From: Argyresthia goedartella
Taxonomy: Eukaryota > Arthropoda > Insecta > Lepidoptera > Argyresthiidae
Direction of reading: 5' to 3'
DNA: 64,000 nt
NCBI GenBank assembly: GCA_949825045.1
Contig: OX463809.1
Span: forward strand, 8,893,501-8,957,500
Part shown: piece after piece, positions 47,701-50,961 of the stretch
Layout of the letters: the number at the start of each line of letters is the position of its first letter
Position numbering within the stretch: the stretch's first letter is position 1
The notes under the pieces: generated by a model
What the model was told of the DNA's origin: nothing
Database searches by the model: none
What the model saw: only the letters and a program-made list of their open reading frames with translations
Position numbers and translations under genes: made by a program

Positions 47701-48164
47701 ATTGATGAAGCGTGATTCTAGTGGGGTGTAATTAAGTCAATTTGTTGTACTATGAGAACTACCGTATGTTAGCACAGATTAGGCCATTAAGTTTTCATGG
47801 CCTTTTTACAATTAGATTAAGATTAAGTATTGTCGAATTTTCAGTAAACGTTGTGCCAGGATGAATAATAGATGCGTGCCCATTGTTCCCCAAAGAAAAG
47901 CCTTAATTGTGTTTGTGTCAGCTAGCACAGTATTTTCCCTAGCGGAGGGGAATTAGGAGACTGGAGAACCTCATATTATTAATGATCGTCACTTCTACGA
48001 AAGGAGGTGCGATTCGTGCATGGTGAATATACAGGACTCACCACCTTATGATCGGAGCAGTGTTCGGAGTAGATGTCTCGGATTAGAGTGTCCAGCGTAC
48101 GTTGCCGCTTCAGAGCAAACGTGGGAGTTTGGAAGGCTGCTTTCTCTCCATTCATTAGTTTTAC
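9171..48164 (-). CDS. GARNL3-like Rap/Ran-GAP and citron-homology (CNH) domain protein, spliced, 5' end not found
   Basis: Twelve minus-strand exons with GT/AG junctions and matching phases: 48045-48164, 37180-37336, 13968-14102, 12614-12880, 12192-12298, 11994-12107, 11633-11741, 11462-11551, 10946-11067, 10232-10395, 9740-9876, and 9171-9382. The last reads to a TGA at 9171; an alternative donor is at 9207. At least one join (48045 to 37180) may lack exons in between. The first exon reads like the end of a Rap-GAP domain (LMNGEKAAFQTP, KRQRTLDTLIRDIY). The CNH part contains GLYALPLAEL, MLAVAVGRRVLLLLEEP, QHWEVLESGTGQ and AFPYIMAFAEDLLEIRLV. That domain pair is known in GARNL3, a putative Rap-family GTPase activator. 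The C-terminal exons are Ser/Pro-rich. The introns hold every LTR element at 15-45 kb. The paralogue assignment is inferred; the CNH domain is the firmer call. Confidence 0.65.
9586..9735 (+). mobile_element. LINE 3'-end fragment with ATG-repeat tail
   Basis: Plus-strand reading gives WLAQVREDWRYIEKNCPALG then a stop and a (ATG)n tail near 9716-9726, the pattern of lepidopteran LINE ORF2 ends followed by a short tandem tail. Only the extreme 3' end is present. It lies in an intron of the GARNL3-like gene, antisense to it. Confidence 0.55.
10671..10846 (-). mobile_element. tRNA-derived SINE, copy 3
   Basis: Body CACACTAGGTTACCCTGTG and CAGCGACGTCACAAACATG (plus sense), with minus-strand B-box GGTTCGAATCC. 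Intronic, same strand as the host gene. Confidence 0.8.
11129..11328 (+). mobile_element. Helitron-like non-autonomous element, copy 2
   Basis: TCTAAATATATAAAACAAAG start and GTTCGCGGGTCAACTAG end, inserted between A and T (a helitron habit). It shares the block ACCACTTATAACTCAA with copy 1 and has an internal deletion relative to it. Confidence 0.55.
11340..11445 (+). repeat. Short LINE/SINE 3' tail fragment
   Basis: Contains CCCAGCAGTGGGTGAACATG followed by TGATGATGATG, the standard lepidopteran non-LTR tail, preceded by an inverted CCACTGCTGGG block. Intronic. A related fragment with CCCACTGCTGGGACGG lies at 13537-13560. Confidence 0.5.
14494..14805 (-). pseudogene. BED-type zinc finger N-terminal fragment of a hAT transposase
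   Basis: 103 residues from a good ATG, with C-x2-C...H-x4-H spacing in FCTICNNHF...HISSEKH, the pattern of BED/ZBED-like fingers at the start of hAT transposases. The frame stops 40 bp before the left TIR. The catalytic RNase-H-like domain is absent, so it cannot act as a transposase; at most it is a DNA-binding fragment. Confidence 0.65.
15168..15712 (+). repeat. BEL/Pao 5' LTR
   Basis: 545 bp, TG...CA ends. It differs from the 3' copy essentially at one spot (around 15630), implying a recent insertion. Confidence 0.92.
16221..18450 (+). repeat. Gypsy 5' LTR (2.23 kb)
   Basis: Contains a core promoter at 16892-16930 and an A/T-poor leader-like 1.5 kb after it. The small open frames inside (16261-16470, 16817-17020) recur in the other LTR and look non-coding. 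Confidence 0.92.
16892..16930 (+). promoter_or_regulatory. LTR core promoter: TATA box plus initiator
   Basis: TATAAATA at 16892-16899 and an arthropod initiator TCAGTC at 16925-16930 (A+1 at 16927, 35 bp from the first T). The same pair recurs at 24222 and 24255. It sets U3 at about 0.7 kb and leaves about 1.5 kb of R/U5 leader. Confidence 0.65.
18722..19705 (+). CDS. gag: Gypsy Gag (capsid, RG-rich tail, no zinc knuckle)
   Basis: Starts at ATG 18722 (MASGQVLSEIV). The middle has the retrotransposon capsid pattern (LPTFDGRSSENP, AYIKVSGDT, FREVFWGDNEQELIKQRF). The C-terminal 90 residues are basic with RGRGYFRGRGRQPR in place of a CCHC knuckle, so RNA binding is presumably through the RGG-like tail. 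It stops at TAG 19703-19705, directly after a slippery heptamer. It is intact, with no internal stop. Confidence 0.85.
   Translation: MASGQVLSEIVNRLDSLERGSSASNASRTSDRQTDRQELETFEQSVEKRQSCIVKMTQKLPTFDGRSSENPMIFLRDLKAYIKVSGDTSRALIWATDSLVGIAKVRMSIYRDSWRTYSDFEKDFREVFWGDNEQELIKQRFLTAKIDSKKGQIMEEFFATQLNSIYELTIPFTDTEKINTIFRQLLPADIQVAFFARKEPMPIRNAVEFLRHLERNVDGGLSALHGSETMNTNDVRRNSYMRGQYRAMRVNTLRYNAVSRRNNYNAGTKARNEFGTRGRGYFRGRGRQPRASFKAIRFQRGNDGSDNTEAGQSSSDRNNAINQNSKN
19696..19702 (+). promoter_or_regulatory. -1 ribosomal frameshift site A AAA AAC
   Basis: In the gag frame the heptamer reads A|AAA|AAC and is followed at once by the gag stop TAG. A -1 slip enters the pol frame that is open from here. 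The sequence is a canonical X XXY YYZ site; I did not verify a downstream pseudoknot. Confidence 0.75.
19705..21273 (+). CDS. pol: Gypsy Pol, first segment: protease and reverse transcriptase
   Basis: Entered from gag by -1 frameshifting. An aspartic protease with SLIDSGSEISVIS (active-site D-S-G) lies near 20035-20090. RT follows with IDIKDAYFSIPL, LPQGLKTS and the catalytic FVDD box near 21052-21063. The frame is lost near 21215-21240 in the RT thumb (one-base indel) and ends at TGA 21271. RNase H and integrase continue in another frame, so the copy is probably inactive. Confidence 0.85.
   Translation: MDSRGSFALRYLLRFGWTADQIEKKHRLYDLCNLDSNVGVNQFIQLLAHKAHGYLEAVCLEEKSRSNCRDRNDRRLHTIFRDDDSTECGRDLCSTLTLPEIDVRIGNIVVRSLIDSGSEISVISRRVYEEVCRQLGKPTEIPIPSLRITGAFGVSKEKVDKLVTLPLTIGECVIDTPMLVLTRVPKDLILGFDFIQQTRASLMCEGNKRLIIRSAGRMCEIPLGTGPNQDSCCCTMEVQNQDTSRNMIEEYVNNSSIPVEHKTKLLPVLNKHAELFSDRVGRTNKYIHEIKMRDETPFVKRSYPIPFAYRDKVTKRLEEMELIGIISRQSTDFSSPLTCTLKKSGEVRILLDARQLNTGMVGEVETTPLMSEILQSGRRINYIGVIDIKDAYFSIPLSDESKRYTGFVYQGRSYVYNVLPQGLKTSVGSFSGAMDLILGPEVRSYCLNFVDDLAILTEGDFEQHLSQVDTVLSKLKDAGFTCKLKKCEFAQKKVKLLGHILSTQGLQLKHLNYIRHPELSGN
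21215..23156 (+). CDS. pol: Gypsy Pol, second segment: RNase H and integrase
   Basis: Continues pol after the frameshift: LRAVLGFINYFRRFI (RT thumb/connection), RNase H with CDASAIGIGG, SEQEMYAV and RTDHKSL, integrase with an HHCC finger (H-EEIGH...CDICQ), and catalytic core D (FSDLYGPLP), D (ITDSGPQF), E (SVEIVNREL). The C terminus has a basic GDYVKLKTFV and PYVIS-type end. No envelope-like ORF follows; 23157-23550 holds an A-rich run (23247-23278) and the polypurine tract. Confidence 0.85.
23551..25784 (+). repeat. Gypsy 3' LTR (2.23 kb)
   Basis: Direct repeat of 16221-18450. It differs at scattered single bases and by a 4-bp insertion near 25277. Confidence 0.92.
25809..27512 (+). CDS. 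gag: BEL/Pao Gag
   Basis: 567 codons from ATG 25809. Order: coiled N-terminal region, DUF1759-like capsid (LPAITMPTFDGVSGE, QLVAALRGEPRELV, LLVRRYHNKRRL), then Cys/His clusters CPCCRQIGHAVANC, CFLCLGPHMARDC and CGYCGGAHNNLLC typical of BEL elements, then a Gln/Thr/Pro-rich linker. It ends at TAG 27510-27512, after which the same frame continues into protease; see findings. The Gypsy insertion ends just 20 bp upstream of the start codon. Confidence 0.88.
   Translation: MSLSEIQKGVSKELRWFSSAHGLIDRLDRHDVLLERSMDVKERYNRVLELSAQAESVDGYAPDRLSRLIGDVDQCMEMVSAAITQKAADIRRQRESSHDGDIEAPLPHQGSGSRLPAITMPTFDGVSGERMSFINLFDSLVHMRSDITKSVKMAQLVAALRGEPRELVAHLTVTEGNYETARQLLVRRYHNKRRLADAQLNRLFSIPVVNKVGAIQTEVLNPLLSVTKALENLGLPVGEWSYLLLYIVLSRLPADVQTRFEQSHGRSAEALPAFSDLVGFLEEEARRAENLGLTVTHPSEPQRAAVLPPTRKDRTNRQSYGTVSALTPHGETCPCCRQIGHAVANCNKFGELRVQGRRRMAKQRSWCFLCLGPHMARDCTRTQMCGYCGGAHNNLLCMNRSGQQPPQGRTQGDTAWGPENSFATRSATQGPTSPRAQGSTRVQGRTQGHYMGGSEFSVATQHPTQRDIGCVEQAVTGGWHGTPSSYAGAVRTPPQLSPRSSPRPRRSHVMSPPLMERPRLNSRPPPFTGRRRVAMEPARGPFVQWDPLAYSCIPDRLQAEWGPGGPR
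27513..28613 (+). CDS. pol: BEL/Pao Pol, protease and RT N-terminus
   Basis: Same frame as gag. Protease with ALLDSGAQGCIVS (D-S-G) near 27617-27655 and LLLGADVLGRFL. RT begins with RVVFDGSAPT and LNQCLHSGPKL and is cut at about 28596 by a small palindromic MITE whose sequence supplies the stop. Confidence 0.85.
   Translation, partial: EFAAQQFVAPQPETVVLPIASVLVWDLAGNPTYVRALLDSGAQGCIVSNDLAKWLGLKVNRYNKSIRGVGNVTVTNVVGQSVITFSPRYDILTKTSVQALVMTHVMGRHPLVKLNPAVRFLTSGLKLADPDFDTPAPVDLLLGADVLGRFLLSDRQVLQPDGLIAVDTKFGHVIMGPALPMVRPAESDGILIGSALSDAIQRFWEIEEPPTVRRVDADEEECELFYQNSTGRLRSGRFVTRLPFRADRPPLGESRKMAETRLMSMERRMSRDAVFKQKYVDFMREYESLGHMSVSGVDWRSEDHCFLPHHAVLRTPTGKIRVVFDGSAPTSNGMSLNQCLHSGPKLSRYISDILTSFRRHQCRKQE
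28597..28732. mobile_element. MITE with 16-bp inverted ends inside BEL RT
   Basis: Perfect arms AAGCAGGAATAATTAC (28602-28617) and their inverse (28712-28727), with imperfect similarity continuing inward (GAAAAAGT...ACTTTTTC). It splits RT motif FRRH from IVFVADIRMMFRQ. The exact ends and target duplication are not resolved. The net insertion keeps the reading register. Confidence 0.7.
28733..29927 (+). CDS. pol: BEL/Pao Pol, RT catalytic core and RNase H
   Basis: RT resumes at VFVADIRMMFRQT, then GLRSSPYLAMR and the catalytic LYVDD box near 28978-28992. BEL-type RNase H follows (GFCDASERGFAAA, MTIPKLELSGAALL, AWTDSQIVL, HVPGELNPSDCASRG). TAG at 29925-29927 interrupts, and the same frame continues downstream with WWGPPWL, a conserved BEL segment, so this is a nonsense change rather than a natural end. 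Confidence 0.85.
29928..31535 (+). CDS. pol: BEL/Pao Pol, integrase
   Basis: In frame with the preceding segment. HHCC-type zinc-binding segment (HAGCNLLLATLQ...CMPCYRLK), catalytic core D (VGTDFAGPF), D (IRSDNGTNY), E (GGIFEAVVKSAK), then the BEL C-terminal block TPGHFLIGQPL, W...YLHILQQR and VGDLVLVKD. Stop TAG at 31533, 32 bp before the 3' LTR. All three catalytic residues are retained. Confidence 0.88.
   Translation, partial: WWGPPWLAKRESDWPHSHVVVSSDHGPRAAVHVTQKAEDPDAGFLLDRYSSLDKLINVSTWIRRFARNCRTPRDQRTLNPILTPAERNESLLNLVRLVQSSKFGAELEIIRSGRSKLKGAVARLNPFVDSTGLLRVGGRLRNANLSYSARHPLLLPKGGQLVELLVTDRHIKDAHAGCNLLLATLQREFWILSARRAIRNIVFPCMPCYRLKAATMQPLMGDLPPDRVNEVRPFSGVGTDFAGPFMVKSSRLRTAKQYKAYLCVFVCLSTKAVHLELVADLSTEAFIACLDRFVSRRGLPTLIRSDNGTNYIGAERYLREIVNFLNVNKVDIGTALSRRGIQWTFSPPICPHWGGIFEAVVKSAKTHLGRIVGQTALTFEELATLFCKIEAVLNSRPLCPLSSDPNDLEALTPGHFLIGQPLNALPEHPFEGVKLYRLSRYQMLQQFTQNFWKRWSLEYLHILQQRLKWTDKTSPPSVGDLVLVKDANLPPLRWRRGRIVNLFPGKDGTPRSAEVLVGGSVLKRAVATLSRLPVD
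31568..32113 (+). repeat. BEL/Pao 3' LTR
   Basis: 546 bp, preceded directly by a purine-rich GGGCGGGTGA tract and followed by the CTATA duplication. Confidence 0.92.
32138..33680. other. Intron sequence, no feature recognised
   Basis: A/T-rich intron of the GARNL3-like gene to the right of the hAT insertion. The small frames at 32448-32660 and 32683-32883 have no domain or splice support. Confidence 0.5.
33690..35100 (-). pseudogene. Non-LTR (LINE) reverse transcriptase fragment, rearranged
   Basis: Minus-strand RT motifs: MTKAYDKVQFD, IPQGRVIGCFPFLIYINDLP and the catalytic FADD box (34535-34555 region), continuing with YNLEINPHKTKLITF after a TAG at 34461-34463, then a finger/tail region toward 33700. 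Upstream on the same strand, NEWLNNNNLQINLHKIKN (normally after FADD) precedes QNGFSKNRSLQ (normally before it), so two RT pieces are joined out of order. Several frameshifts; inactive. Jockey/CR1-like by look. Confidence 0.7.
35150..35510 (+). pseudogene. LINE ORF2 fragment between endonuclease and RT
   Basis: Plus-strand reading APWLTDAIKALVAK, then after a frameshift RCKRDPTNENFLASKRLRN and W-FL..GVGKSQDSSS, the linker block seen in Jockey/CR1-type ORF2. Opposite orientation to the neighbouring LINE at 33690-35100, so a separate insertion. Confidence 0.6.
36241..36381. mobile_element. MITE with about 37-bp inverted ends
   Basis: Ends ACGGCCTTACTAAT and ATTAGTAAGGCCGT; a second inverted block AAGTTATTCACGGTTTAAC sits just inside each end. 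About 141 bp, non-coding. Confidence 0.8.
36560..36779 (-). mobile_element. tRNA-derived SINE, copy 4 (best preserved)
   Basis: Minus strand: GGCCTCTGTGGCGCAGCGG (A box) and GGTTCGATCCC (B box), then the body ending in CACTAGG..., with an internal poly-A (poly-T on plus). It defines the family; internal Pol III promoter elements look intact. Confidence 0.88.
37180..37336 (-). CDS. Linker exon of the GARNL3-like gene
   Basis: 157-nt exon between a TATTCCAG acceptor and a GTAGGT donor. It encodes a segment beginning PMLSRRALSDVW followed by a Gly/Ala-rich stretch and ending LRGDAPTSLVST. Its phase (0 in, 1 out) joins correctly to the exon at 14102. It is G/C-rich like exon 12614-12880, in contrast to the A/T-rich surroundings, and is separated from the next exon by a 23-kb intron full of nested transposons. 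Confidence 0.72.
37433..37500 (-). repeat. Fragment related to the GGGTTCCGTACC repeat family
   Basis: AAAAGCGACCAAGTGCGAGT followed by CGGATTCGTG and AAGGGTTTCGCAC matches, inverted, the GACTCGCACTTGACCG end of the repeats at 4752 and 49474. Confidence 0.5.
38163..38339. mobile_element. Mariner-type MITE
   Basis: TACAGTCAGGATCA (38163-38176) against TGATGCTGACTGTA (38326-38339), one mismatch, with TA at both ends. About 177 bp, in the intron between exons 37336 and 48045. Confidence 0.7.
38616..38840 (+). repeat. Gypsy (38.6-kb element) 5' LTR
   Basis: 225 bp; contains AATAAA near 38800 and ATCGAT palindromes around a TGGATGGGT core. 1.8 percent different from the 3' LTR by eye. Confidence 0.93.
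39531..40106 (+). CDS. gag: N-terminal SR/RE-rich Gag extension
   Basis: 191 codons from ATG 39531. Almost entirely Arg/Ser and Arg/Glu: SSTRQSRSRQRS, HHRSRSPNH, then a charged helix KERVLERERDRVRRLEDELD, then RSKSRIRDRSRLS. This resembles splicing-factor SR domains rather than a usual matrix region. TAG at 40104-40106 separates it from the capsid, but the frame continues open (40107 on), so the two were probably one protein. Role inferred: RNA binding or nuclear targeting. Confidence 0.65.
   Translation: MEQEGKGARRRLATPGPSSAPPRDAEGDRSSTRQSRSRQRSDVHASSYRGRTHHRSRSPNHVSEGGRSLLEKERVLERERDRVRRLEDELDRERSRLRSRSGFGAHSRHNREISRVRSKSRIRDRSRLSVNDDRGSSPGQTKNQCPRADDRGEQQGRHELSNEPCTRSNRRSGSPVFSTKDVINILNSMKP
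40107..42239 (+). CDS. gag-pol: Gag capsid, zinc knuckles, protease, RT (first part)
   Basis: In frame after the TAG. Capsid (RIDIWLRKVNECSTVYGW, LKGLAKTWYEGL), two CCHC knuckles CFNCRERGHPFMKC and CITCQRFGHKSDSC near 40743-40850, protease-like AFVDFGSGVALM where Phe replaces the usual Thr/Ser of D-T/S-G, RT with RPYRLSHKERE, LVRKKDGKLILCIDYR, SLDLASGYYQVPI and MPFGLANAPAVFQR. The frame is lost in an (AT)n run right before the YIDD box. Confidence 0.85.
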   Translation, partial: PSTVAQSSNKLNHKNILPEFDPSSKNQRIDIWLRKVNECSTVYGWDDKRVVHFAMQKLKGLAKTWYEGLNSILFSWSEWQAKLLTAFPCEQNYGQSLEDMLKRKSRANEPIEVYFYEKIALLNQCDIDGKHAVDCVIHGLSDKTMKSSALALRCTHPDQLLQFLMSNKELAQTVQQTERFSFKNRPANDNRSTSSSLDGKRLNAVTDNSGLICFNCRERGHPFMKCSKPLIKCITCQRFGHKSDSCNFRPQSRNTEQTTPKTMCISASQSNSKYIKAVTVNGSQLQAFVDFGSGVALMAKSILSTLGLVCDSGVVPLKGFGNEIVQSVGSVQANLVVDGVKAEVKFHVVDDRFLEAPILIGQSFTEQPHVVVYKNSETLKFLSFEDEMPFADTNLEEVQNVRITAFSGIHVHGPATITAVTEPRINGNIIISSKVVGKLTNQYTIYGGIYRVCNGIVKICVAPISPQLRLIMGVTLCRATKILIVNRIFPESDVLITAHSDIDESLVRVGDSADEADKRRLYDILHKYKHCFASTLKELGCTNAAEMSIEINNKKPIVYRPYRLSHKEREQVRTMVGEMLEANVIRESTSEYASPVILVRKKDGKLILCIDYRLLNSLTVKERYPMPIIEDEIARLSGQAYFISLDLASGYYQVPISDASKALTAFVTPDGQYEFNRMPFGLANAPAVFQRMMHKVLGSARYSEATAIYI
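42233..44119 (+). CDS. pol: RT catalytic end, RNase H, integrase
   Basis: Begins in the shifted frame with the YIDD box at 42233-42244. RT end (LGLVGYFRKFIRNF), RNase H (LHTDASKIGIGG, HAYELETLAV, VTDCSALR), integrase finger (HDDIGHFGMEK...CVQCAYAKK), core D (VHIDHLGPF), D (IISDRGSCF), E (GQVERYNRS). TAG at 44117-44119 interrupts; the frame is open after it. Confidence 0.87.
   Translation, partial: YIDDVLIYGRDKEECLSRLEHVLELLEKAKLTLNLSKCEFLADKVEYLGYEISASGIRPGDKKINSVIQFPRPINQHSVRQFLGLVGYFRKFIRNFAQIAHPLNKLLKKDSTWCWLDEQENAFRELKERLTNRPILAIYDPTAETELHTDASKIGIGGILMQKPLAGGEFRLVAFYSRQTTPEEKHFHAYELETLAVICSLKKFRVYLLGQEFRVVTDCSALRSTFVKRDIIPRVARWWLLLQEFQCSIEYRAGSKMAHVDALSRNPIPDEETIDVLGQYPTVMSISSHDWLQTLQLGDPELCRIRDIISSDVDVDDLKYIRDNYLIRENQLFKMIDGDDNNIRWVVPKGARWQLCRLNHDDIGHFGMEKTLERIKKSYWFPKMSRFIKKYVQACVQCAYAKKSTGAPEGFLNTIEKVEVPFHTVHIDHLGPFVRSKRGNSHLLVIVEAFTKFIFIKPVRNTNTQNAMRALEDVFYTFRFPDRIISDRGSCFTSHAFRRFCLDKGTKHVLNAVPSPRSNGQVERYNRSILNSLTAQNLDSNEKVWDEKIGAVQWGLNNTIQKSTGMTPAEVMFGTSMNAELDPKLNEIRRITRKDIDVITIREEVKEKIQNNQIRQKENYGQGRKPAR
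44120..44437 (+). CDS. pol: Integrase C-terminal domain after TAG
   Basis: In frame with the previous segment: KKGDLVKIT, then LLPSYIGPYKVV and DRMLPWVPI, the usual Gypsy integrase C-terminal fold, ending in an acidic tail. Natural stop TGA at 44435-44437. Confidence 0.75.
   Translation, partial: YKKGDLVKITKVAFNNDGKSTKLLPSYIGPYKVVIVLGNDRYKLAAIPGLTGSKNKRKTTVAADRMLPWVPIAALEVQSDCDDDDIGCSAPDIDECNIENFYFFI
44455..45000 (+). repeat. Imperfect 3'-UTR segment duplication with TAAA microsatellite
   Basis: About 190 bp (44455-44650) is repeated at 44810-45000 (shared GACGCAATCATGCTAG, GTGTCTATTATACTTAATAA, GGTTTCAGTTGTTGC), separated by a (TAAA)n run at 44743-44786. Explains why hairpins 1/2 and 3/4 come as pairs. 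Confidence 0.85.
44558..45195 (+). other. Array of eight hairpins with constant 13-nt loop
   Basis: Loop GAATTGGATGGGT (minor variants) closed by different complementary arms: 44558-44580, 44622-44644, 44906-44928, 44970-44992 (TGCTA with TAGTA or TAGCA), 45025-45051 (TTAGCTA/TAGCTAA), 45064-45092 (TTTTGCGA/TTGCAAAA), 45114-45134 (ACAA/TTGT), 45171-45195 (CTGCAA/TTGCAG). A ninth core at 45051 has lost the arms. All lie between the pol stop and the 3' LTR, hence in the genomic RNA. Confidence 0.85.
45353..45577 (+). repeat. Gypsy (38.6-kb element) 3' LTR
   Basis: 225 bp. Just upstream is an inverted GTGTATGGGGACATACAC; no long polypurine tract is obvious. Confidence 0.93.
45582..46340. other. 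Intron sequence, nothing recognised
   Basis: No open frame, splice-bounded exon or repeat end that I can support between the Gypsy and the next SINE. Confidence 0.5.
46341..46509 (-). mobile_element. tRNA-derived SINE, copy 5 (internal deletion)
   Basis: Shares CACATACATTGCTTCTG and CAGCGACGTCACACACATAG (plus sense) with copy 4; most of the B-box region is deleted between CCCCAGCCGG and AGACCTCTCGC. Fifth copy, again on the minus strand. Confidence 0.78.
47166..47622. mobile_element. Foldback/MITE with about 85-bp inverted arms
   Basis: Left arm CAGTTGGTTGGTTAAAATCA... (47166-47250) is matched inverted by 47540-47622 (TTTAACCAACTAACTG end). Shared inner blocks AGACCGTTAATTAAAT and TTTAACCAAGTCACT. 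457 bp, no coding frame, about 420 bp 5' of... downstream of exon 48045 in transcript order. Confidence 0.75.
48045..48164 (-). CDS. Exon with Rap-GAP-type C-terminal segment (GARNL3-like)
   Basis: 120-nt exon, phase 0-0, acceptor ATTTGCAG and donor GTGGTGAG. It encodes 40 residues starting VKLMNGEKAAF and ending YSEHCSDHK. The NGE-A...F...RT pattern resembles the last helix region of Rap-GAP domains. It points to a gene carrying Rap-GAP plus CNH, hence the GARNL3 call. I found no upstream exons between here and 59702. Confidence 0.6.
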
Positions 48165-49030
48165 CTGCAAATCATAATTGGGAATGTCAGTTTAGTTGCT
48201 GCATAACGGAATGACTCAGGGACTTGGCCAATTAGAATATCGTTTCAAACTTCTAGCCACGGGAACTTTAGTGGCGTAGATAAACCGGAGTTAATCGTTT
48301 TGGAGATTATCTAGTATATTGACACTGTAAGTTGGGGTACAATTCCAATATATTATCCGTATTAAATCGATATAAAGTACGTGCCATCAAGACTGTAAAA
48401 AAAAATCTATAATTAATTTGGGCTACCTATATCTCTGGTTTAGTGCTCGGGAAATTACGGACAGGGACTATAGAATAGCACGAAATATCAAACATGATAT
48501 AATGCAATAGCCCAGAAAACAATGTTACAGGGTCACTTTGTATATGTATTTGTATACTTAGTATGTTTTGCACAAGCATAGGATAGGCGAAAGGAGTGAA
48601 CTCGTGAATAGGGTTCATTATTTTCGGTCGAATAAGCGAAGGTGTAACCCTGTTAGGGTTACGATGTCTGTCAAATGAAATGTCAAGGTTTATGAACGCT
48701 TTGCGAGGTGATGGTGTCACTGATATACCTTCGATACAACAGAGCCTTTCTTTAGGTGTAAATTCAAGTGTTAAAATAGTTTATCATTTATGTTGGATCG
48801 TTTGTTCTGAATAGAGTCTTGTGTAGTTGAATGTTTTAGAACAATGCCAAAGGGTCCGGATGGAACGACAGTAAATTTACCGACTGAACCTTGATTAAAT
48901 AGTAGTTAGTAGTCATATAGTACTTCTGATACAAGCGGCAAAGTAGAGTAATATAGTAAGCAAACGAAATAGACTGGCGTATAAATTAAAACATTATAGT
49001 GGTCAGACGTATTTGGCACCACTTTCACAG
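48165..49030. other. Upstream intron, nothing recognised
   Basis: The minus-strand frame at 48427-48720 has no domain or consistent splice sites and is not called. Confidence 0.45.
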
Positions 49031-49034
49031 GACA

Positions 49035-49165
49035 TATATATATGGGACTATAAAACTTGGCAATAGTACCGGGAAATCCAGAACTGCAAAAACCGGGATT
49101 TTCCCAGTTCTGAAGATCGTGGGATTTTTAAAACGATACCCGGTCCGTTCGGTATATTCGGGGAA
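49035..49165. repeat. ACCGGGATTTTCCC-type repeat fragment
   Basis: Contains GTACCGGGAAATCC, AACCGGGATTTTCCCAG and ACGATACCCGGTCC. A related, inverted-looking stretch lies at 56440-56530 (CCGGGATTCCCGGTTCTCG). These could be two ends of one old DNA transposon split by the CsRn1-like element, but no TIR or TSD was resolved. Confidence 0.35.
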
Positions 49166-49473
49166 AAAATTTAGTAGACAATTTCAGTTGTACCTATTAT
49201 CCGCGCTTAGATGTTTATTAGCTTCTTGTTCACTGATTCTAACTCAATTATTTGGTTAACCAGTGGTTAGAAGTTATGTAAAATGTCATTTTCGAACATG
49301 GTGTTTGAAAAAAGAAAGAAAAAAGTGATTTAGTGATTTTTTATCTGTATACAATCAACAAAAAACTAAGAAAAATACGAGCTATTTCGCTCTGTCCACT
49401 ATTTAAACGTTCTGTTTATTTCTTATTGTTATATTCGAAATTCCTTGACGCGCTGTATTTCCACATATTTTTA

Positions 49474-49527
49474 GGGTTCCGTACCCAAAGGGTAAAAACG
49501 GGACCCTATTACTAAGACTCTGCTGTC

Positions 49528-49562
<35 letters not shown>

Positions 49563-49868
49563 CACCAGACTGTATCTAATGAACCGTGATAGTTAGATAG
49601 TTAAAAATTTCACAGATGATGTATTTATTTTGCCGCTATAACAACAAATAAAAAAAGAACAGAATAAAATTAATATTTAAGGGGGCTCCCATACAACAAT
49701 TCTTTTAATACCACATACAAACTTATGAATGCACCTGGCAACGTATATAACTTTGTAAGCAACATTTTGCTATGTAAAATCCAAACTATTCACTCCACAC
49801 CATCCCTACCATTGCACGGTGGTACGGAACCCTTCGCGCGCGAGTTCGACACGCACTTGACCGTTTTT
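49474..49868 (+). repeat. Lepidopteran GGGTTCCGTACC dispersed repeat, copy 2
   Basis: AGGGTTCCGTACCCAAAGGG, a TCTG/TCCG microsatellite, GGGGGCTCCCATACAACAAT and a GGTACGGAACCCTTCG end followed by CACGCACTTGACCG and T7; same order and length as copy 1. Confidence 0.8.
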
Positions 49869-50597
49869 TTTAATTATGTAGATTTAGCTAATACTGATTC
49901 CGTAAAATGACCTTCATTTATCACTCACTCACTGATTGACTAACTAAAGATAATCCAAAACCTCTAGGATATTTCCAGTATACTAAGTAAAAACGGATAC
50001 GGTCAAGTACGATTCAATTTCACTGCAAATCGTCGTAAATGCACAATTAACTTGGTTTTCATGTGATTTCCTCTTCAGTTGTCCAGCACACATAGCAAGC
50101 CGACCCCAAGGGGAGTTTAGACGAGGGAAAGTGAGGGACAGAGCTATGCGATACACATCTGACATGACAGGGTGAGATTTAGTTAGCTGACCATGTTTGG
50201 GAATGATAGCACCCATAATTACGAACAACTTTCCCCAAGAATCATATGGTCGTAAACGAAAAAATAATGGGTTTGCTATAGTAGCTTGTAATCAGCTGAT
50301 CGGGTCAATGTACTGAGGGACATTTTTTTTCTTCATTTGCGGCCATATATTTTTCCTGAGGAAAGTTATTCATATTATATTATATTATATTGTTTATACT
50401 ATATCGTTCATATGTATCCTGAGGAAAGTTGTTCATATTGATGGGTACTATCATTCCACAAAATATGGTCGGCTAATTAAAGGGATGCTACGGGTGCAGT
50501 TGTTGCAGGAAGAACCCTTTCTTTCAGTTTGTATGGAGACTGGCATTTTTACCTTCGTTGAAAAATCTTGAGTTATGCGGCCAGAGTTGAAAACCAC

Positions 50598-50632
50598 CGA
50601 TATTGTGAGATTTTATAAATCTCACAATATCG
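50598..50632. other. Perfect 35-bp palindrome
   Basis: Arms CGATATTGTGAGATTT and AAATCTCACAATATCG (16 bp each) around TAT. Flanks are not repeated elsewhere in the window. Confidence 0.8.
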
Positions 50633-50961
50633 AACATCGCAAACGCGCACGTATCTACAATAATTTTACATTTTGTTAGTAATTTAGTAAGTTAGCGAGT
50701 AAAAGCCCTATGCTACTCCCATGGTGTTAAAAAAACTGCGAAAATCTGGCACTTGCTGCAGGTTTTTTCGAGAAATTATCTTAAGGAATCATTATTATAT
50801 ACATACAGAATGTTTGGTTAATCGATACAGATATTGTGAAGGGTTAAAGTAAACGCCACTTCTAATAAATTCAAACCTATAATACCCTATCCGAAAATTC
50901 ATGGGTAATATAACCTTTTAACTCTTTTTGTTTCAAAATTTGTCATACATGTATTGATAAT

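Noticed and set aside
48427..48720. 97-codon minus-strand frame as another GARNL3-like exon
   Set aside because: No acceptor/donor pair in matching phase and no resemblance to Rap-GAP sequence.
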